From the NCBI GenBank assembly GCA_018829445.1, contig JAHJTV010000060.1:62001-126000 (forward strand): a DNA stretch of 64,000 nucleotides, given 5' to 3'. Position 1 is the stretch's first letter. Each line of letters begins with the position of its first letter. This DNA is from a bacterium (GTDB taxonomy: Bacteria > SAR324 > XYD2-FULL-50-16). Below are positions 27,736 to 36,790 of the stretch, piece after piece. The notes under the pieces were generated by a model, which did no database searches, had not been told where the DNA came from, and saw nothing but the letters and a program-made list of their open reading frames with translations. Position numbers and translations under genes: made by a program.

Positions 27736-28350
27736 ATGGGAAGGTTCTTTGCTCTTTTTCGTGACCGGATATTTGAACGATTTATCAAACCAGTCATTAT
27801 TAGCGTATCACCAATTGATGAAATTGCCCTCGGTGTGGGAATTGGAGTCTTCATCGGCTTGACCCCAACTGTGGGAATCCAGATGTGGATTGTTTTTTTG
27901 ATCTGGTTGTTTTTTAAGTATATATTAGGAATTCGTTTTGATTTAATTGTAGGAACAGCCTTGGTGTGGATCAGTAATCCGCTCACCATGTTTTTTCTGT
28001 ATTATATGTTCCTGGCGACAGGTCTTTTTGTCCATTCAATATTGGGTTTCGTAACCATTCCGCTTGATTATTACACTTTTCAAGTTCGTTTTTATGCTGT
28101 TTTGAACAATCCGGGAAACAGCTTTTTAGGAAAAATCATGGAAGGCAGCAAATTTCTTTTTTTTGATTTAGGACTGCCGATGTTTGTTGGAAGCCTTTTT
28201 TATGCTATTCCCTGCTCAATTATTTCCCATGTTTTGACACAAAGGTTATTACTGAGGTATCGCAAGAAAAAGGCTGCAAAAATGGGAATAAGCTATGAAA
28301 CCTGGAAACTGAAGTATGAAAAAACCAAGCTTAAAACAAAGATAAAATAA
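27736..28350 (+). CDS. DUF2062 membrane protein
   Basis: The DUF2062 core is clear: a glycine-rich first helix GVGIGVFIGLTPTVGIQMW, then IWLFFKYILGIRFDL and TALVWISNPLTMFFLYYMFL, followed by further helices (FVGSLFYAIPCSIISHVLT). About four transmembrane segments; the basic C-terminus (RYRKKKAAK...KTKLKTK) should face the cytoplasm. A TTG three codons upstream (27727) is possible; the ATG at 27736 is used. The next gene begins immediately after the stop (TAA then ATG), so the two are coupled. In other bacteria DUF2062 domains can be linked to glycosyltransferases; the function is unproven. Confidence 0.8.
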   Translation: MGRFFALFRDRIFERFIKPVIISVSPIDEIALGVGIGVFIGLTPTVGIQMWIVFLIWLFFKYILGIRFDLIVGTALVWISNPLTMFFLYYMFLATGLFVHSILGFVTIPLDYYTFQVRFYAVLNNPGNSFLGKIMEGSKFLFFDLGLPMFVGSLFYAIPCSIISHVLTQRLLLRYRKKKAAKMGISYETWKLKYEKTKLKTKIK

Positions 28351-29598
28351 ATGAGACCAGTTTTAAGAATGAATAAATTGGAAAATCAAGCCCCACATTC
28401 TACTGTTTTTTTGCTCTCTGTTGTTCTTCTGATACTCCTTTCAATTACGGTTAGTATTTTAATTGGGGGTTGCTCCACTATCGAGACAGATTTTGAAAAT
28501 GCAAAGGAAAAAAACACGGTCGCAGCCTTTGATCAATTTTTGTCAGAACATGGCGATTCAAAGTACTCCAATGAGGTTAACGATTTGCGGGAAAACGCCT
28601 ATTTAACTTATATAAAAGACTCAGCTAACAAAGAAAACTCTTCGGATGTTTTTAGACAAACAAGCATCATCGATTCTTATTTCACTGAATACCCGAATGG
28701 CAGATACGCCAAAGAAGTTAATGAATTCAGAGAAACACTCCTGTTTAAAAAAGCACAAAAGATCGACTCCCCATCATCATACAGATCATACATCATCGAA
28801 TATCCAAATGGAAGATACCTGTCCGAGTCCGTCCGCTTGAGAGAAAAGGCTCTTTATAAAATGGCCAGAGATTCAAAGAATATAGAGCATATGGACTCAT
28901 ACCTGGCAGAATATCCCTCTGGAGTCTACCATAGCGACGTCTTAAAATTGAAGGAAAGAACACTATTTGAACAGGTCAAAAATGTCAATACGCCGACAGA
29001 ATACGAACACTATAGACTCGAATTTCCCAAGGGACAGTTTATTCAAGAAGTCAATCAGCTTTATGAAGAAGTGCTAATAAAGGCGGCACTGGAAAAGAAT
29101 ACCATGCAGGGTTTTGAGGAATATCTCTTGAAATTTCCGGACGGAACTCACAAAAACAAGGCAATGAGTAGTCTTGAACTACTTCTGTATGAAAAAGCCG
29201 TATCTCAGAATAGTGTAGAATCATATGATCGGTTTTTAATCCTGTTTCCCCAAAGTCTTCGAACAGAAACGATACGAAAGCTAAGAGAGGAAGCCTTATT
29301 TAGACATGCTCAGGAGAGCCAATCATTGACAGGGTATTTCCGTTATCTCGTTGAATACCCGACAGGCATTCATGTTGAAGAGGTAAAGCTGTTCATAAAA
29401 GATGATCAATATCAACGAAATGGAGAGGTGCTCTCGGAAAATGTTGATGTTGAAAAAGCGTGGGATTATACCCTAAAAGTGGATAGTTTCTTTCAATACA
29501 TCTGGTTCATGAATCAGTTCCCCGATTCAAAATACACCGAAAAAGCAAAAGATCTCTTGGAAAAAAAGCGATCAGCATTAGACTTACTGAAAGAATAA
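28351..29598 (+). CDS. Lipoprotein made of 37-residue tandem repeats
   Basis: The signal segment ends in lipobox LIGGC (Cys41). The rest is a regular array: from residue 112 six consecutive units of exactly 37 residues (112-148, 149-185, 186-222, 223-259, 260-296, 297-333), each opening with a variant of EYPNGRY and ending with Y..YL. A first, longer unit begins near residue 65 and a degenerate last one at 334. The unit resembles the half-TPR-like EYPxGxY motif often seen beside FGE-sulfatase or caspase domains. It abuts the DUF2062 gene and lies 3 bases before the FGE-domain lipoprotein gene, so the two lipoproteins probably work together. Confidence 0.72.
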   Translation: MRPVLRMNKLENQAPHSTVFLLSVVLLILLSITVSILIGGCSTIETDFENAKEKNTVAAFDQFLSEHGDSKYSNEVNDLRENAYLTYIKDSANKENSSDVFRQTSIIDSYFTEYPNGRYAKEVNEFRETLLFKKAQKIDSPSSYRSYIIEYPNGRYLSESVRLREKALYKMARDSKNIEHMDSYLAEYPSGVYHSDVLKLKERTLFEQVKNVNTPTEYEHYRLEFPKGQFIQEVNQLYEEVLIKAALEKNTMQGFEEYLLKFPDGTHKNKAMSSLELLLYEKAVSQNSVESYDRFLILFPQSLRTETIRKLREEALFRHAQESQSLTGYFRYLVEYPTGIHVEEVKLFIKDDQYQRNGEVLSENVDVEKAWDYTLKVDSFFQYIWFMNQFPDSKYTEKAKDLLEKKRSALDLLKE

Positions 29599-29601
29599 GA
29601 T

Positions 29602-30870
29602 ATGAATATTAAAAGGTTATGCTTTATCCTGATGGCAACTCCCCTCATTATTACCTCCTGTTCAAAATCTGCCTTTAACTGGCCCCCCCTGGAAAACGAT
29701 AAATCCCTGCTGATAATCGGTCCAAAATATCGAAACGATACGGAAGAGCCATATAGAAATATCCAAGTGCTCACCAGCGCCATTTCAAAGGCAAGTAATG
29801 AGGTTATTTCCAAACGAACCGATAAGGAAGGACAGGGATTCGATCAGATTAAGGTTTACAATTGGATACTGGATCAGGAAAAACTCGGTTTTTTTTGGAG
29901 TCGAATTGAAAAATCTCTCTCTTTGCCTGATTTCCAAGACAGAAGCACATTCTTGAAAAACACGATCATCAACTATTCCGAAGAAAAGGAACTTCAGGGT
30001 TTTTTATTGGCAATGCGCTTTACTCCTGTTTTTGATCCTCTATTAAAAACCAGGCACCTTGAAGGATTCAGACTTATTTATTTTTCATCGGATGAAATGG
30101 AAATCAATTTCTTTAAGATCCCGGTTCAGTTAGAAGCACCCGATGAAGAATCATTATTAAAAGAGCAGATAAAACGCTTGATAAACTCTCTTGACTACTC
30201 TTCAGCCAGTCTCGAACGAATGGGATTTTTTCACATGGAAGGGGGCTGTTTTTATACAGGAGATAACCAACTTGAGGAAGAATGCGTTGATGAATTTTAT
30301 GTCGGTAAATTCCCTGTTACTAAGAAACAATGGGGAGATGTAATGATGATTTCAGGTCTTGACGGGAATATTCCGGAAAAAATACCGGTCAGTAATATGA
30401 GCTGGATTGAAATACAGAATTTTCTGAATAGACTTAACGAAAAATCAGAATACAGCTATCGATTACCAACGGGTATCGAATGGGAATACGCTTGCAGAGC
30501 CGGAGGCAAAAACGTTGCCTATGGGACGCGTTCCGGATCAATCTCTGCAGAAGAGGCAAATTATACCGACATTAGAAATGAAGTGATATCAAACGGGATC
30601 ACAGCAGTTGATTATTACCCCTCCAACCAGCAAGGGCTTTACGATATGTCCGGAAACACCTGGGAATGGACTCAAGATCCTTTCCTAAGCAGCAGTAACA
30701 AAGGATTTTTCAGATCGCTTTTTGACAGATTTTCTACGACATCCAACAAAAGAGCTGTTCGGGGTGGGAGTTTTGACAACTCAGCTAATGAGGTGCGCTG
30801 CAGCTCGGAACAGTTGGTTTCTGAATCAATTGGCGCGCCTGACATGGGCTTTCGCCTTGTAATAGAATGA
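29602..30870 (+). CDS. Lipoprotein with FGE-sulfatase (SUMF1-like) domain
   Basis: Lipobox IITSC (Cys20). The N-terminal 190 residues are unassigned. From about residue 206 the FGE-sulfatase fold is clear: MGFFHMEGGCFYTGDN, DEFYVGKFPVTKKQWGDVM, VSNMSWIEIQNFLNRLNEK, YRLPTGIEWEYACRAGG, YDMSGNTWEWTQDPF, RAVRGGSFDN and GFRLVI. True formylglycine-generating enzymes use a Cys pair near the end; here only one late Cys (EVRCSSE) is visible, so catalysis is doubtful and a binding role (as in many FGE-fold lipoproteins) is more likely. It follows the repeat lipoprotein by 3 bases. Confidence 0.85.
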   Translation: MNIKRLCFILMATPLIITSCSKSAFNWPPLENDKSLLIIGPKYRNDTEEPYRNIQVLTSAISKASNEVISKRTDKEGQGFDQIKVYNWILDQEKLGFFWSRIEKSLSLPDFQDRSTFLKNTIINYSEEKELQGFLLAMRFTPVFDPLLKTRHLEGFRLIYFSSDEMEINFFKIPVQLEAPDEESLLKEQIKRLINSLDYSSASLERMGFFHMEGGCFYTGDNQLEEECVDEFYVGKFPVTKKQWGDVMMISGLDGNIPEKIPVSNMSWIEIQNFLNRLNEKSEYSYRLPTGIEWEYACRAGGKNVAYGTRSGSISAEEANYTDIRNEVISNGITAVDYYPSNQQGLYDMSGNTWEWTQDPFLSSSNKGFFRSLFDRFSTTSNKRAVRGGSFDNSANEVRCSSEQLVSESIGAPDMGFRLVIE

Positions 30871-30929
30871 ACAGGTATCATTAAACCGGTTCCCCGGAAT
30901 TTCTAAAAGCCCTTTCTTCAATAATCTCA

Positions 30930-32312
30930 TTATTGTGCTTTTGGAAATAGCAGGTCCACCTTTGTTCCCGAATCGGGAGCCGATTCTACCATAATGACAC
31001 CACCATGTGAAGTCATCGTGGTATAGGCGATTGATAATCCCAATCCTGTGCCTTGCTCTCTGGTAGTGAAAAAAGGATCAAATACCTTTTTTCTTACATC
31101 CTCAGTCATTCCTTTTCCGTCATCTTCAAAAGATACTCTGATCAAAGACTGCTGTTTCTTCTTGAATTGTTTGTTGAGCCTTTTCAGAATCACCGGATCT
31201 TTTTCGATGTAGTTCTCCGTGAAAATCTTAAGATTTCCCCCTTCAGGCATCGCTTGGCACGCGTTGACAAAAAGGTTGTGGAACAGTTGCTTGATCAGAT
31301 CCTTATTTCCTTGAATAATTGCTTTACCCGCTTTTAATTCCAGCTCGATTAAGATACCCAATTGTTCTGCTGAAAATTCTGAGAATTCAGCAAATTCATT
31401 TATTAATTCATGTAGATACACTTCATCTAAAACAATCGGACGTGGTTTTGTGTATTCCAGAAGATTTGAAATAATATGGTTCATGCTGCGTGCAGCGGAA
31501 TTTATATGCATTACCAACGACATCTCTTCAGACTCAGGAGCAAAATCCATCTTCATCATTGATATGAATAGTTCCATGCTTCCCAAAGGATTTCTCAATT
31601 CGTGGGCAACCTGCATGGCGATCTCTCCCATGGCGGTCATCCTGTTTTTTCTTTCGGCTTCCTCTTCAAGACGTTTTAATTGAGTGATATCTACCAGGTT
31701 AATAATTATTCCCTTCAACTCATTTTCATCCGATCTCATCAACGTCGTTGTGCTTTTTAAAATGATCTTCTCGGAGGTTCCTTTCTTAAGTGTGAACTGC
31801 TGCTGATAACCGTCCTCAAGAAGAGGAGCGATTTTCTTGATGGCCCCCTTGGGAAGAACCAGAAACTGGAAGAGATCATTAATATTGTGATTGATAGCAT
31901 CCTCGTTCCTGAAACCTGTAATTGCAACCGCAGCTCGGTTGAAAGTCCGAATTTTACCAGATAAGTCCGTAACGATAAGTCCATTGGACAGGCTTTGCAG
32001 GACATTGGTTAATTCCTGGTTTTTCGAATGTAAATTCGACTGTAATTCCCTTATTTTTTCCGATAATGCTTGAATGGTTGGTTGCACTTTTTCTATTAAC
32101 TCGCTCCAATCCTCTTGTGTCTGTTTTAACTTTTTTACAAGCTCCTTCTCCAAATAGAGCTCTTTTCTCAAATCAGAAATCTGCTGGAGATAATGTTCTA
32201 CGTTATGTTCTAAAGATGGGTTGGATTCAGCGGCCACACTTTTCCTTTTGATAAAAATGCGAATAGCAGGTTTCTTGAGTTCAATATGTTTGCTTCTCAG
32301 CACATTATGCAA
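30930..32312 (-). CDS. Cytoplasmic sensor histidine kinase, PAS-HisKA-HATPase (NtrB-like)
   Basis: No transmembrane segment. The N-terminal 100 residues include a coiled coil (ISDLRKELYLEKELVKKLKQ). A PAS domain spans about 103-215 (SNGLIVTDLSGKIRTFNRAA...GFRNEDAI). The HisKA H-box is AMQVAHELRNPLG with His237. The HATPase has the N-box with Asn350 (HNLFVNACQAMPEGG), the G1 box DDGKGM (397-402), the F-box FDPFFTT and the G2 box GTGLGL (421-426). No receiver domain and no adjacent response regulator, so it is an orphan kinase here. The intracellular stimulus is unknown. The N-terminal start is uncertain because no ribosome binding site precedes it. Confidence 0.93.
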   Translation of the reverse strand: MHNVLRSKHIELKKPAIRIFIKRKSVAAESNPSLEHNVEHYLQQISDLRKELYLEKELVKKLKQTQEDWSELIEKVQPTIQALSEKIRELQSNLHSKNQELTNVLQSLSNGLIVTDLSGKIRTFNRAAVAITGFRNEDAINHNINDLFQFLVLPKGAIKKIAPLLEDGYQQQFTLKKGTSEKIILKSTTTLMRSDENELKGIIINLVDITQLKRLEEEAERKNRMTAMGEIAMQVAHELRNPLGSMELFISMMKMDFAPESEEMSLVMHINSAARSMNHIISNLLEYTKPRPIVLDEVYLHELINEFAEFSEFSAEQLGILIELELKAGKAIIQGNKDLIKQLFHNLFVNACQAMPEGGNLKIFTENYIEKDPVILKRLNKQFKKKQQSLIRVSFEDDGKGMTEDVRKKVFDPFFTTREQGTGLGLSIAYTTMTSHGGVIMVESAPDSGTKVDLLFPKAQ

Positions 32313-32442
32313 AACATATACTCAATCAGGAGGGTTTATTGATTTTTTCTGAGGAGAGGAAGGGAAAGTCTGGTGTAATCGCTTGAATAACCGAAAGCAA
32401 TCTTGATAAAGAGTAATAGACTATTGTCAAAACTCCCCTTCA

Positions 32443-33594
32443 CTATCTCTTTTTTTGGAGGCCTTTAACATAGGTTTTTACAAACTCATGAATCTCGGAC
32501 AATTCTTCGGCTGTCATTGAGTCAAACCCGTCGATCAGTTTTGACTGAAAATTATCTTTCAGCATCGAGTACTCAACTTCCAGGGCAGTTAATGCCAGTT
32601 TTTGATCTTCTATGGTCTTCTGCATTTCACTGATAACTCCGCTTGTTTTCTTCTCCCATGATAATGGGGATTTCAGAGTTTCGGCTTCATTTTGCCCTTC
32701 TGCCGCGACAAGAGGAGTAGGTTTTTTCCCTCTTTTTTGTTGTTTATTCATCTGAGAAGAGATTCGCTCTTCAAAAATCTGTTCCGCAGATTTTGGGGAT
32801 TTTATCTTGGATTTTCTCTTTTCTGAAGGCGTTTCTTCCGGTTCTGATATCCGATCCATTGAAGTGACATCTGCCTTTACACTCTCATTTTGTTGAACCT
32901 GATTCCTTTCGGCTTCACTATCCTCCTTTTTCTTTTTCAGCCAGAGATTGTGATAAACTTCAAGTGATCTTAACGGAACGTCTTTGAACGATTTTTTTAA
33001 ATTCTCAATTGTTGTTTCCGGGTGATGATCTAAAAATCCGAAGACTACTTGATATAGACTTCCCTCCTTACCTTTCTCATGATTGGCTTTTTTCTTTTTC
33101 CAATGCCCGTAATAACTGGTGACTGAGCTTTTATTAGCATCCGGAAAAGCTTGTAAAAGTTGTTCACAGGTTACATCCTCATTGGAATTCAAATAACTGA
33201 AAACCATCTCCTTCAACTTTCGGGGGCTGATCATAACTCGCTTCTTAGCCTTATTTTCTACTTTTTTTTCACGCTTGCGAGTCCAAAAAAGATGATATTC
33301 ATTAACCTTGGATGGTGGGATCTCGGAAAGAGCATCTCTTAATTCACCAAGGGAGGTTCGAGGATACCTATCAAGATATTTGTAGATCTTTCTTTTAATA
33401 AGCGTTTCCTTATAATTACTCTTAACGACGATTTTTTCTTTTTTATATTCGTTTTTTGCTCGCTTAATCGTTGTTTTACTTATATCTTCAAGTCCTCTAA
33501 CCTGGGATAAGGTTCCTTGTGTTATCTCATGGAAATCTTTCCCCTGATTTATCAATTCATCTATGATTATTTTAACCTGTTCTTTCTTACTCAT
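32443..33594 (-). CDS. Basic protein with tandem 45-residue HTH-like repeats
   Basis: Not recognised. Three clear units (about residues 68-110, 126-170 and 180-224) share the pattern V/I-x-x-Y/F-L-x-x-x-P-x-T-x-x-x-L-x-x-A/S-F-x-x-x-P-x-x-S-V-x-x-Y-H/Y-x-x-W-x-K-K-K; a weaker relative occupies 1-55. Each looks like a small helix-turn-helix or SAP-like bundle followed by a run of Lys. The following 80 residues are polar and disordered-looking, and the C-terminal 100 residues hold a coiled coil (EMQKTIEDQKLALTALEVEY). Net charge is strongly positive. A DNA-binding or nucleoid-associated role with oligomerisation is inferred. It lies alone, 130 bases upstream of the kinase gene's start. Confidence 0.65.
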   Translation of the reverse strand: MSKKEQVKIIIDELINQGKDFHEITQGTLSQVRGLEDISKTTIKRAKNEYKKEKIVVKSNYKETLIKRKIYKYLDRYPRTSLGELRDALSEIPPSKVNEYHLFWTRKREKKVENKAKKRVMISPRKLKEMVFSYLNSNEDVTCEQLLQAFPDANKSSVTSYYGHWKKKKANHEKGKEGSLYQVVFGFLDHHPETTIENLKKSFKDVPLRSLEVYHNLWLKKKKEDSEAERNQVQQNESVKADVTSMDRISEPEETPSEKRKSKIKSPKSAEQIFEERISSQMNKQQKRGKKPTPLVAAEGQNEAETLKSPLSWEKKTSGVISEMQKTIEDQKLALTALEVEYSMLKDNFQSKLIDGFDSMTAEELSEIHEFVKTYVKGLQKKR

Positions 33595-34021
33595 TATGAC
33601 TACTCCGAACTAATATTGATAAATCAACACATCTTCTTATCTGAAAACTTCTACTGTTCATCTTGCTTCTTTGAAAAATACTTGCCTAATAATTCATAAA
33701 AACAGCATTATTGCAAACTGAGGGGTTGATTTCATGGAACCTGTCTGAAACCAAAAAGATACCATGATTTATCAAATGATAATCAGCGTCGGTATCATAG
33801 CTTCATAACACTACATTTTATACATTAGAAAATCAATGACTTTTTGATTCAACGCTGACATGGAAAAAAGACTGACAAACAATCCTTGCAATCAAATATT
33901 TATTATTGCTTCAATACCGAGGACTTTTGTGCAGATGAAGAGATCTGTTTTTAGGTTACGACAGATGGATGGATTAAGGTACCTAATTCACAAATCTTCA
34001 TCCCAATCATTCATTCTTATA
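33595..34021. other. Gene-free region
   Basis: 427 AT-rich bases between two minus-strand genes. No reading frame of interest, RNA gene or strong hairpin seen. It should hold the promoter of the repeat-protein gene and the 3' end of the sirtuin transcript's neighbour. Confidence 0.45.
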
Positions 34022-34828
34022 TCAATTTAAAAGCTCAACAATAGAAGGTAAAGCCACCCCCGATTTCATCGGAATATAAATATCCGTGATATTGACAAAA
34101 GCGTTCTCAGTGGGATTTATTTCAATTATCTTTGCCCCGGATCGGCTTGCCTGAATCGGGATATCAGCCGCCGGATAAACAACTCCCGAGGTTCCAAGGA
34201 TCAATAAAAGATCTGCCTTAATCGCAGCATCATAGGCTTCATCAAGGTATTGCACAGCTTCTCCGAACATTACCACGTCCGGCCTCATAAAATTTCCACA
34301 TACCCGACACTTTTCTGCAAGGTTCATAAGAACTGTGAAATCAAAATCCGTCAGTTTGTTCAGTTCCTTTCTGGTTTTTTCAATAAATTGTTTTCTATCA
34401 ACTTTTATTTGATTGCCGCACCCCAGACATTTCATCCGAAACAGATTACCATGAACTTCAATTACGGTTGAATTGCCCGCTTCCTGATGAAGATTATCAA
34501 TGTTTTGAGTGATTACTGCTTGAAGTTTGTCCATGGACTCCAAATCATATAAAGCCAGATGACCGGGATTGGGTTCAGATTTTTCGAAAGAGTCTATTAT
34601 ATTGCGAAAAACCTGTAATAACTGATTATTTTTTGTTTTAATAGTGTTGATAAACCCCTGCAATGTGCCAACTTCCCATGGATCCACAATGTCCCATAAA
34701 CCACCCGGATCTCTGAAGGTTGAGATTCCGCTTTCCTCAGAAAATCCCGATCCGCAGAACGCCACAACCCTGTTGCTGGCTTTTAAAGCTGAAGCCGCTT
34801 TTTCTATTATTTCCGGAAAATCTTTCAT
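34022..34828 (-). CDS. Sir2-family NAD-dependent protein deacylase
   Basis: Removes acyl groups from lysines using NAD. Motifs in order: the NAD-binding GSGFSEESGISTFRDPGGLW, the TQNIDNLH segment, the catalytic His in EVHGN, and the zinc site from two Cys pairs (CLGC and CRVC). Further motifs are PDVVMFGEAV, GTSGVVYPAADIP and INPTE. The first glycine of the usual GAGxS is followed by Ser instead of Ala, a tolerated variant. The frame extends 24 codons further up to 34900; the ATG at 34828 gives the family-like short N-terminus and a GAGGG element about 12 bases upstream, but the longer form cannot be excluded. Class cannot be fixed by eye. Confidence 0.93.
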   Translation of the reverse strand: MKDFPEIIEKAASALKASNRVVAFCGSGFSEESGISTFRDPGGLWDIVDPWEVGTLQGFINTIKTKNNQLLQVFRNIIDSFEKSEPNPGHLALYDLESMDKLQAVITQNIDNLHQEAGNSTVIEVHGNLFRMKCLGCGNQIKVDRKQFIEKTRKELNKLTDFDFTVLMNLAEKCRVCGNFMRPDVVMFGEAVQYLDEAYDAAIKADLLLILGTSGVVYPAADIPIQASRSGAKIIEINPTENAFVNITDIYIPMKSGVALPSIVELLN

Positions 34829-34929
34829 AAGCGTAATAACCCTCTTTTTTATTATTAACTCAACTTTCCCAACCGAAGAATTGGATATATTGCTTTGCAT
34901 CTGTTTATCTCTTCGGTGTTAGTAAGTGA

Positions 34930-35055
34930 GAATACAGGAGAAAGGAGCTAGGAGTCAGAAGGTTAATCTGAGCACCTTTAGTACATTTTACATGTTTTTT
35001 ATAACCATGGAGCGTAGCGACTCCTTTCTTATTCTGTCTCCTGTCTTCTTTATTC
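34930..35055. repeat. Imperfect inverted repeat, purine/pyrimidine-rich (MITE-like)
   Basis: The left arm (GAATACAGGAGAAAGGAG from 34930) and the right arm read on the other strand (GAATAAAGAAGACAGGAG ending at 35055) start alike and share AAAGGAG and AGGAGT-like blocks. Between them lies a partly palindromic GAGCGTAGCGACTC. It lies in the 328-base gap between the sirtuin and nucleotidase genes. Probably a dispersed non-coding repeat; no second copy was seen in the window. Confidence 0.4.
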
Positions 35056-35156
35056 TATTAAGCTGTAATTTTAAAATATTTACATTGCCAATCCAATTAT
35101 AATTCTCACATTTCTGGAAGTGGGAAAGTTGAGTTATTTACAGACTACGGTATCCA

Positions 35157-36728
35157 TCAGGGCTGATAGTACAGAAAACTGCAGACCTCCGGAAGCTCAC
35201 GGAAGGCGGACAAATAGTCAAATAATCGATCCTTCAAATATACATCAGACATCTTAACCAGGCTTTCATCTTTTAAATAAAGTCTGGAAAAGACACCCCC
35301 ACCGCCCCAAAAATGGTAATCACTTATTTTTATCACGTATTTTTTATCATACTGGGACCTATTTAATAGCCAGGTTGTTTCAGGTTCATATTCCTCTAAC
35401 TGTTTGAACCAGGGGAAAAGCGACCGGCCCGCCAGATTCGGTTTTTCAACGCTTTTTTGATGGTGCCGGTTAAGTAAATTAAGATCTCTGCTACTCAGTT
35501 TCACCCCCACCGGTTTATTATGATAACGTAACCATTTAAACAAATCACTGCGTTTGATTCTTCTGTTAGCGACGGAATTGACGGATCTTATCTTAATATG
35601 GGGAAACAGGGTTCCATCTATTCCAGGTTCGTCCTGTGCCAGAGCATTCAGAGTATTCAAGCAAATCGTCGCGTTCTGGGGAGATGTTTGTGTAAACAAC
35701 CAGGGCACTTCTTTGTTTAAGTACTCACGATAATCTCTTTTAATCAAGCTCGAATACTGATCTGTTATTTCTTTCCTTTGTGATGCTTTTTTTACCATAA
35801 CATTGACTTGTTGAGTATGCCATGAACCGTTTTTACGAGCCACAGTCAGGTCAGCAAAAACGATAGCTTCACCATGACAGCCACCACTAATCACAGGCAC
35901 ATTTTCAATATATCGAACCTTTCCCCCGGATCTGCTCGGGTTTAATCGATGATCATGACCCGAAACAGCCAGGTGAAAACCGGGAACAGCTTTCAAAGTC
36001 TCCCGTAAGTCGTTTGCAGGGGGAATTTGTTTTATTTTGCTTTCTTCGGTATCCCGAAATGGATTGATCCCTGCATGAAAGCTACCAATAATAATGTCCG
36101 GCTTTTCTGTTCTATTTATCGTTTTAATCCAACGCCGGGCAGATTCCTTAAGAGATTCTATCTCAAGCGATTGCAGCTGATTCGGCCCCATCCACATTAA
36201 TACCCCGGGTGTGGTAAAGCCGATAATGGCAATTTTGACTTGATTCCTGATTAAAATAACATACGGTTTAAATGCTGGTTTTCCTCTCCGTGATATGTTT
36301 GCTCCAAGCCAAGCAAACCTGGATCTTTTGACATACCTGGTTTCAAAAAGCGGATTCAATCCCAGATCATGATTCCCTACAGTTACAGCATCATAATTTA
36401 ATCCATTAACAAAACTCAGGAATTCATCATCTGATGAGTTCCTGGAAAATTGATGATTATAAAATGATAGAGGAGATCCCTCCAGCAAGTCCCCTGCATC
36501 CAACAAAATCAGATCAGGGTGCTTGATTCGCTGCTGCCGGAGAAATGGGCTAATGTGTAATAATCCCTTCCGTTTGCGCTCTGGATACACGATTGAGGTC
36601 GACAGCCATCCGTGGATATCAGATGTTATCGCCAGATGGAGGGTAACGGTATCAGAAGCAGAAGCAGAACCATAACCTTGAACACCCATTATGAGGACAA
36701 TAAGGAAAACAGCTATACGATCAGACAT
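35157..36728 (-). CDS. Periplasmic 5'-nucleotidase / 2',3'-cyclic phosphodiesterase-like protein
   Basis: The signal peptide (residues 1-24, FLIVLIMGVQGYGSASA) is followed by a calcineurin-like metallophosphatase domain: TSDIHGW, DAGDLLEGS, VGNHDLGL, SFHAGIN and SGHDHRLN are the metal-ligand motifs. The C-terminal half matches the 5'-nucleotidase substrate domain (RIKRSDLFKWLRYHN, KPVGVKLSSRDL). At 523 residues it is near UshA length. Role: scavenging phosphate and nucleosides from extracellular nucleotides. It is followed by the RsmB-like methyltransferase gene upstream on the same strand, with a 62-base gap. Confidence 0.88.
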   Translation of the reverse strand: MSDRIAVFLIVLIMGVQGYGSASASDTVTLHLAITSDIHGWLSTSIVYPERKRKGLLHISPFLRQQRIKHPDLILLDAGDLLEGSPLSFYNHQFSRNSSDDEFLSFVNGLNYDAVTVGNHDLGLNPLFETRYVKRSRFAWLGANISRRGKPAFKPYVILIRNQVKIAIIGFTTPGVLMWMGPNQLQSLEIESLKESARRWIKTINRTEKPDIIIGSFHAGINPFRDTEESKIKQIPPANDLRETLKAVPGFHLAVSGHDHRLNPSRSGGKVRYIENVPVISGGCHGEAIVFADLTVARKNGSWHTQQVNVMVKKASQRKEITDQYSSLIKRDYREYLNKEVPWLFTQTSPQNATICLNTLNALAQDEPGIDGTLFPHIKIRSVNSVANRRIKRSDLFKWLRYHNKPVGVKLSSRDLNLLNRHHQKSVEKPNLAGRSLFPWFKQLEEYEPETTWLLNRSQYDKKYVIKISDYHFWGGGGVFSRLYLKDESLVKMSDVYLKDRLFDYLSAFRELPEVCSFLYYQP

Positions 36729-36790
36729 CAGTTCAGTAATTTATACGGTATTTCTCTGGTCAAGTATCATTTTATAAATGTTTTGTTATC

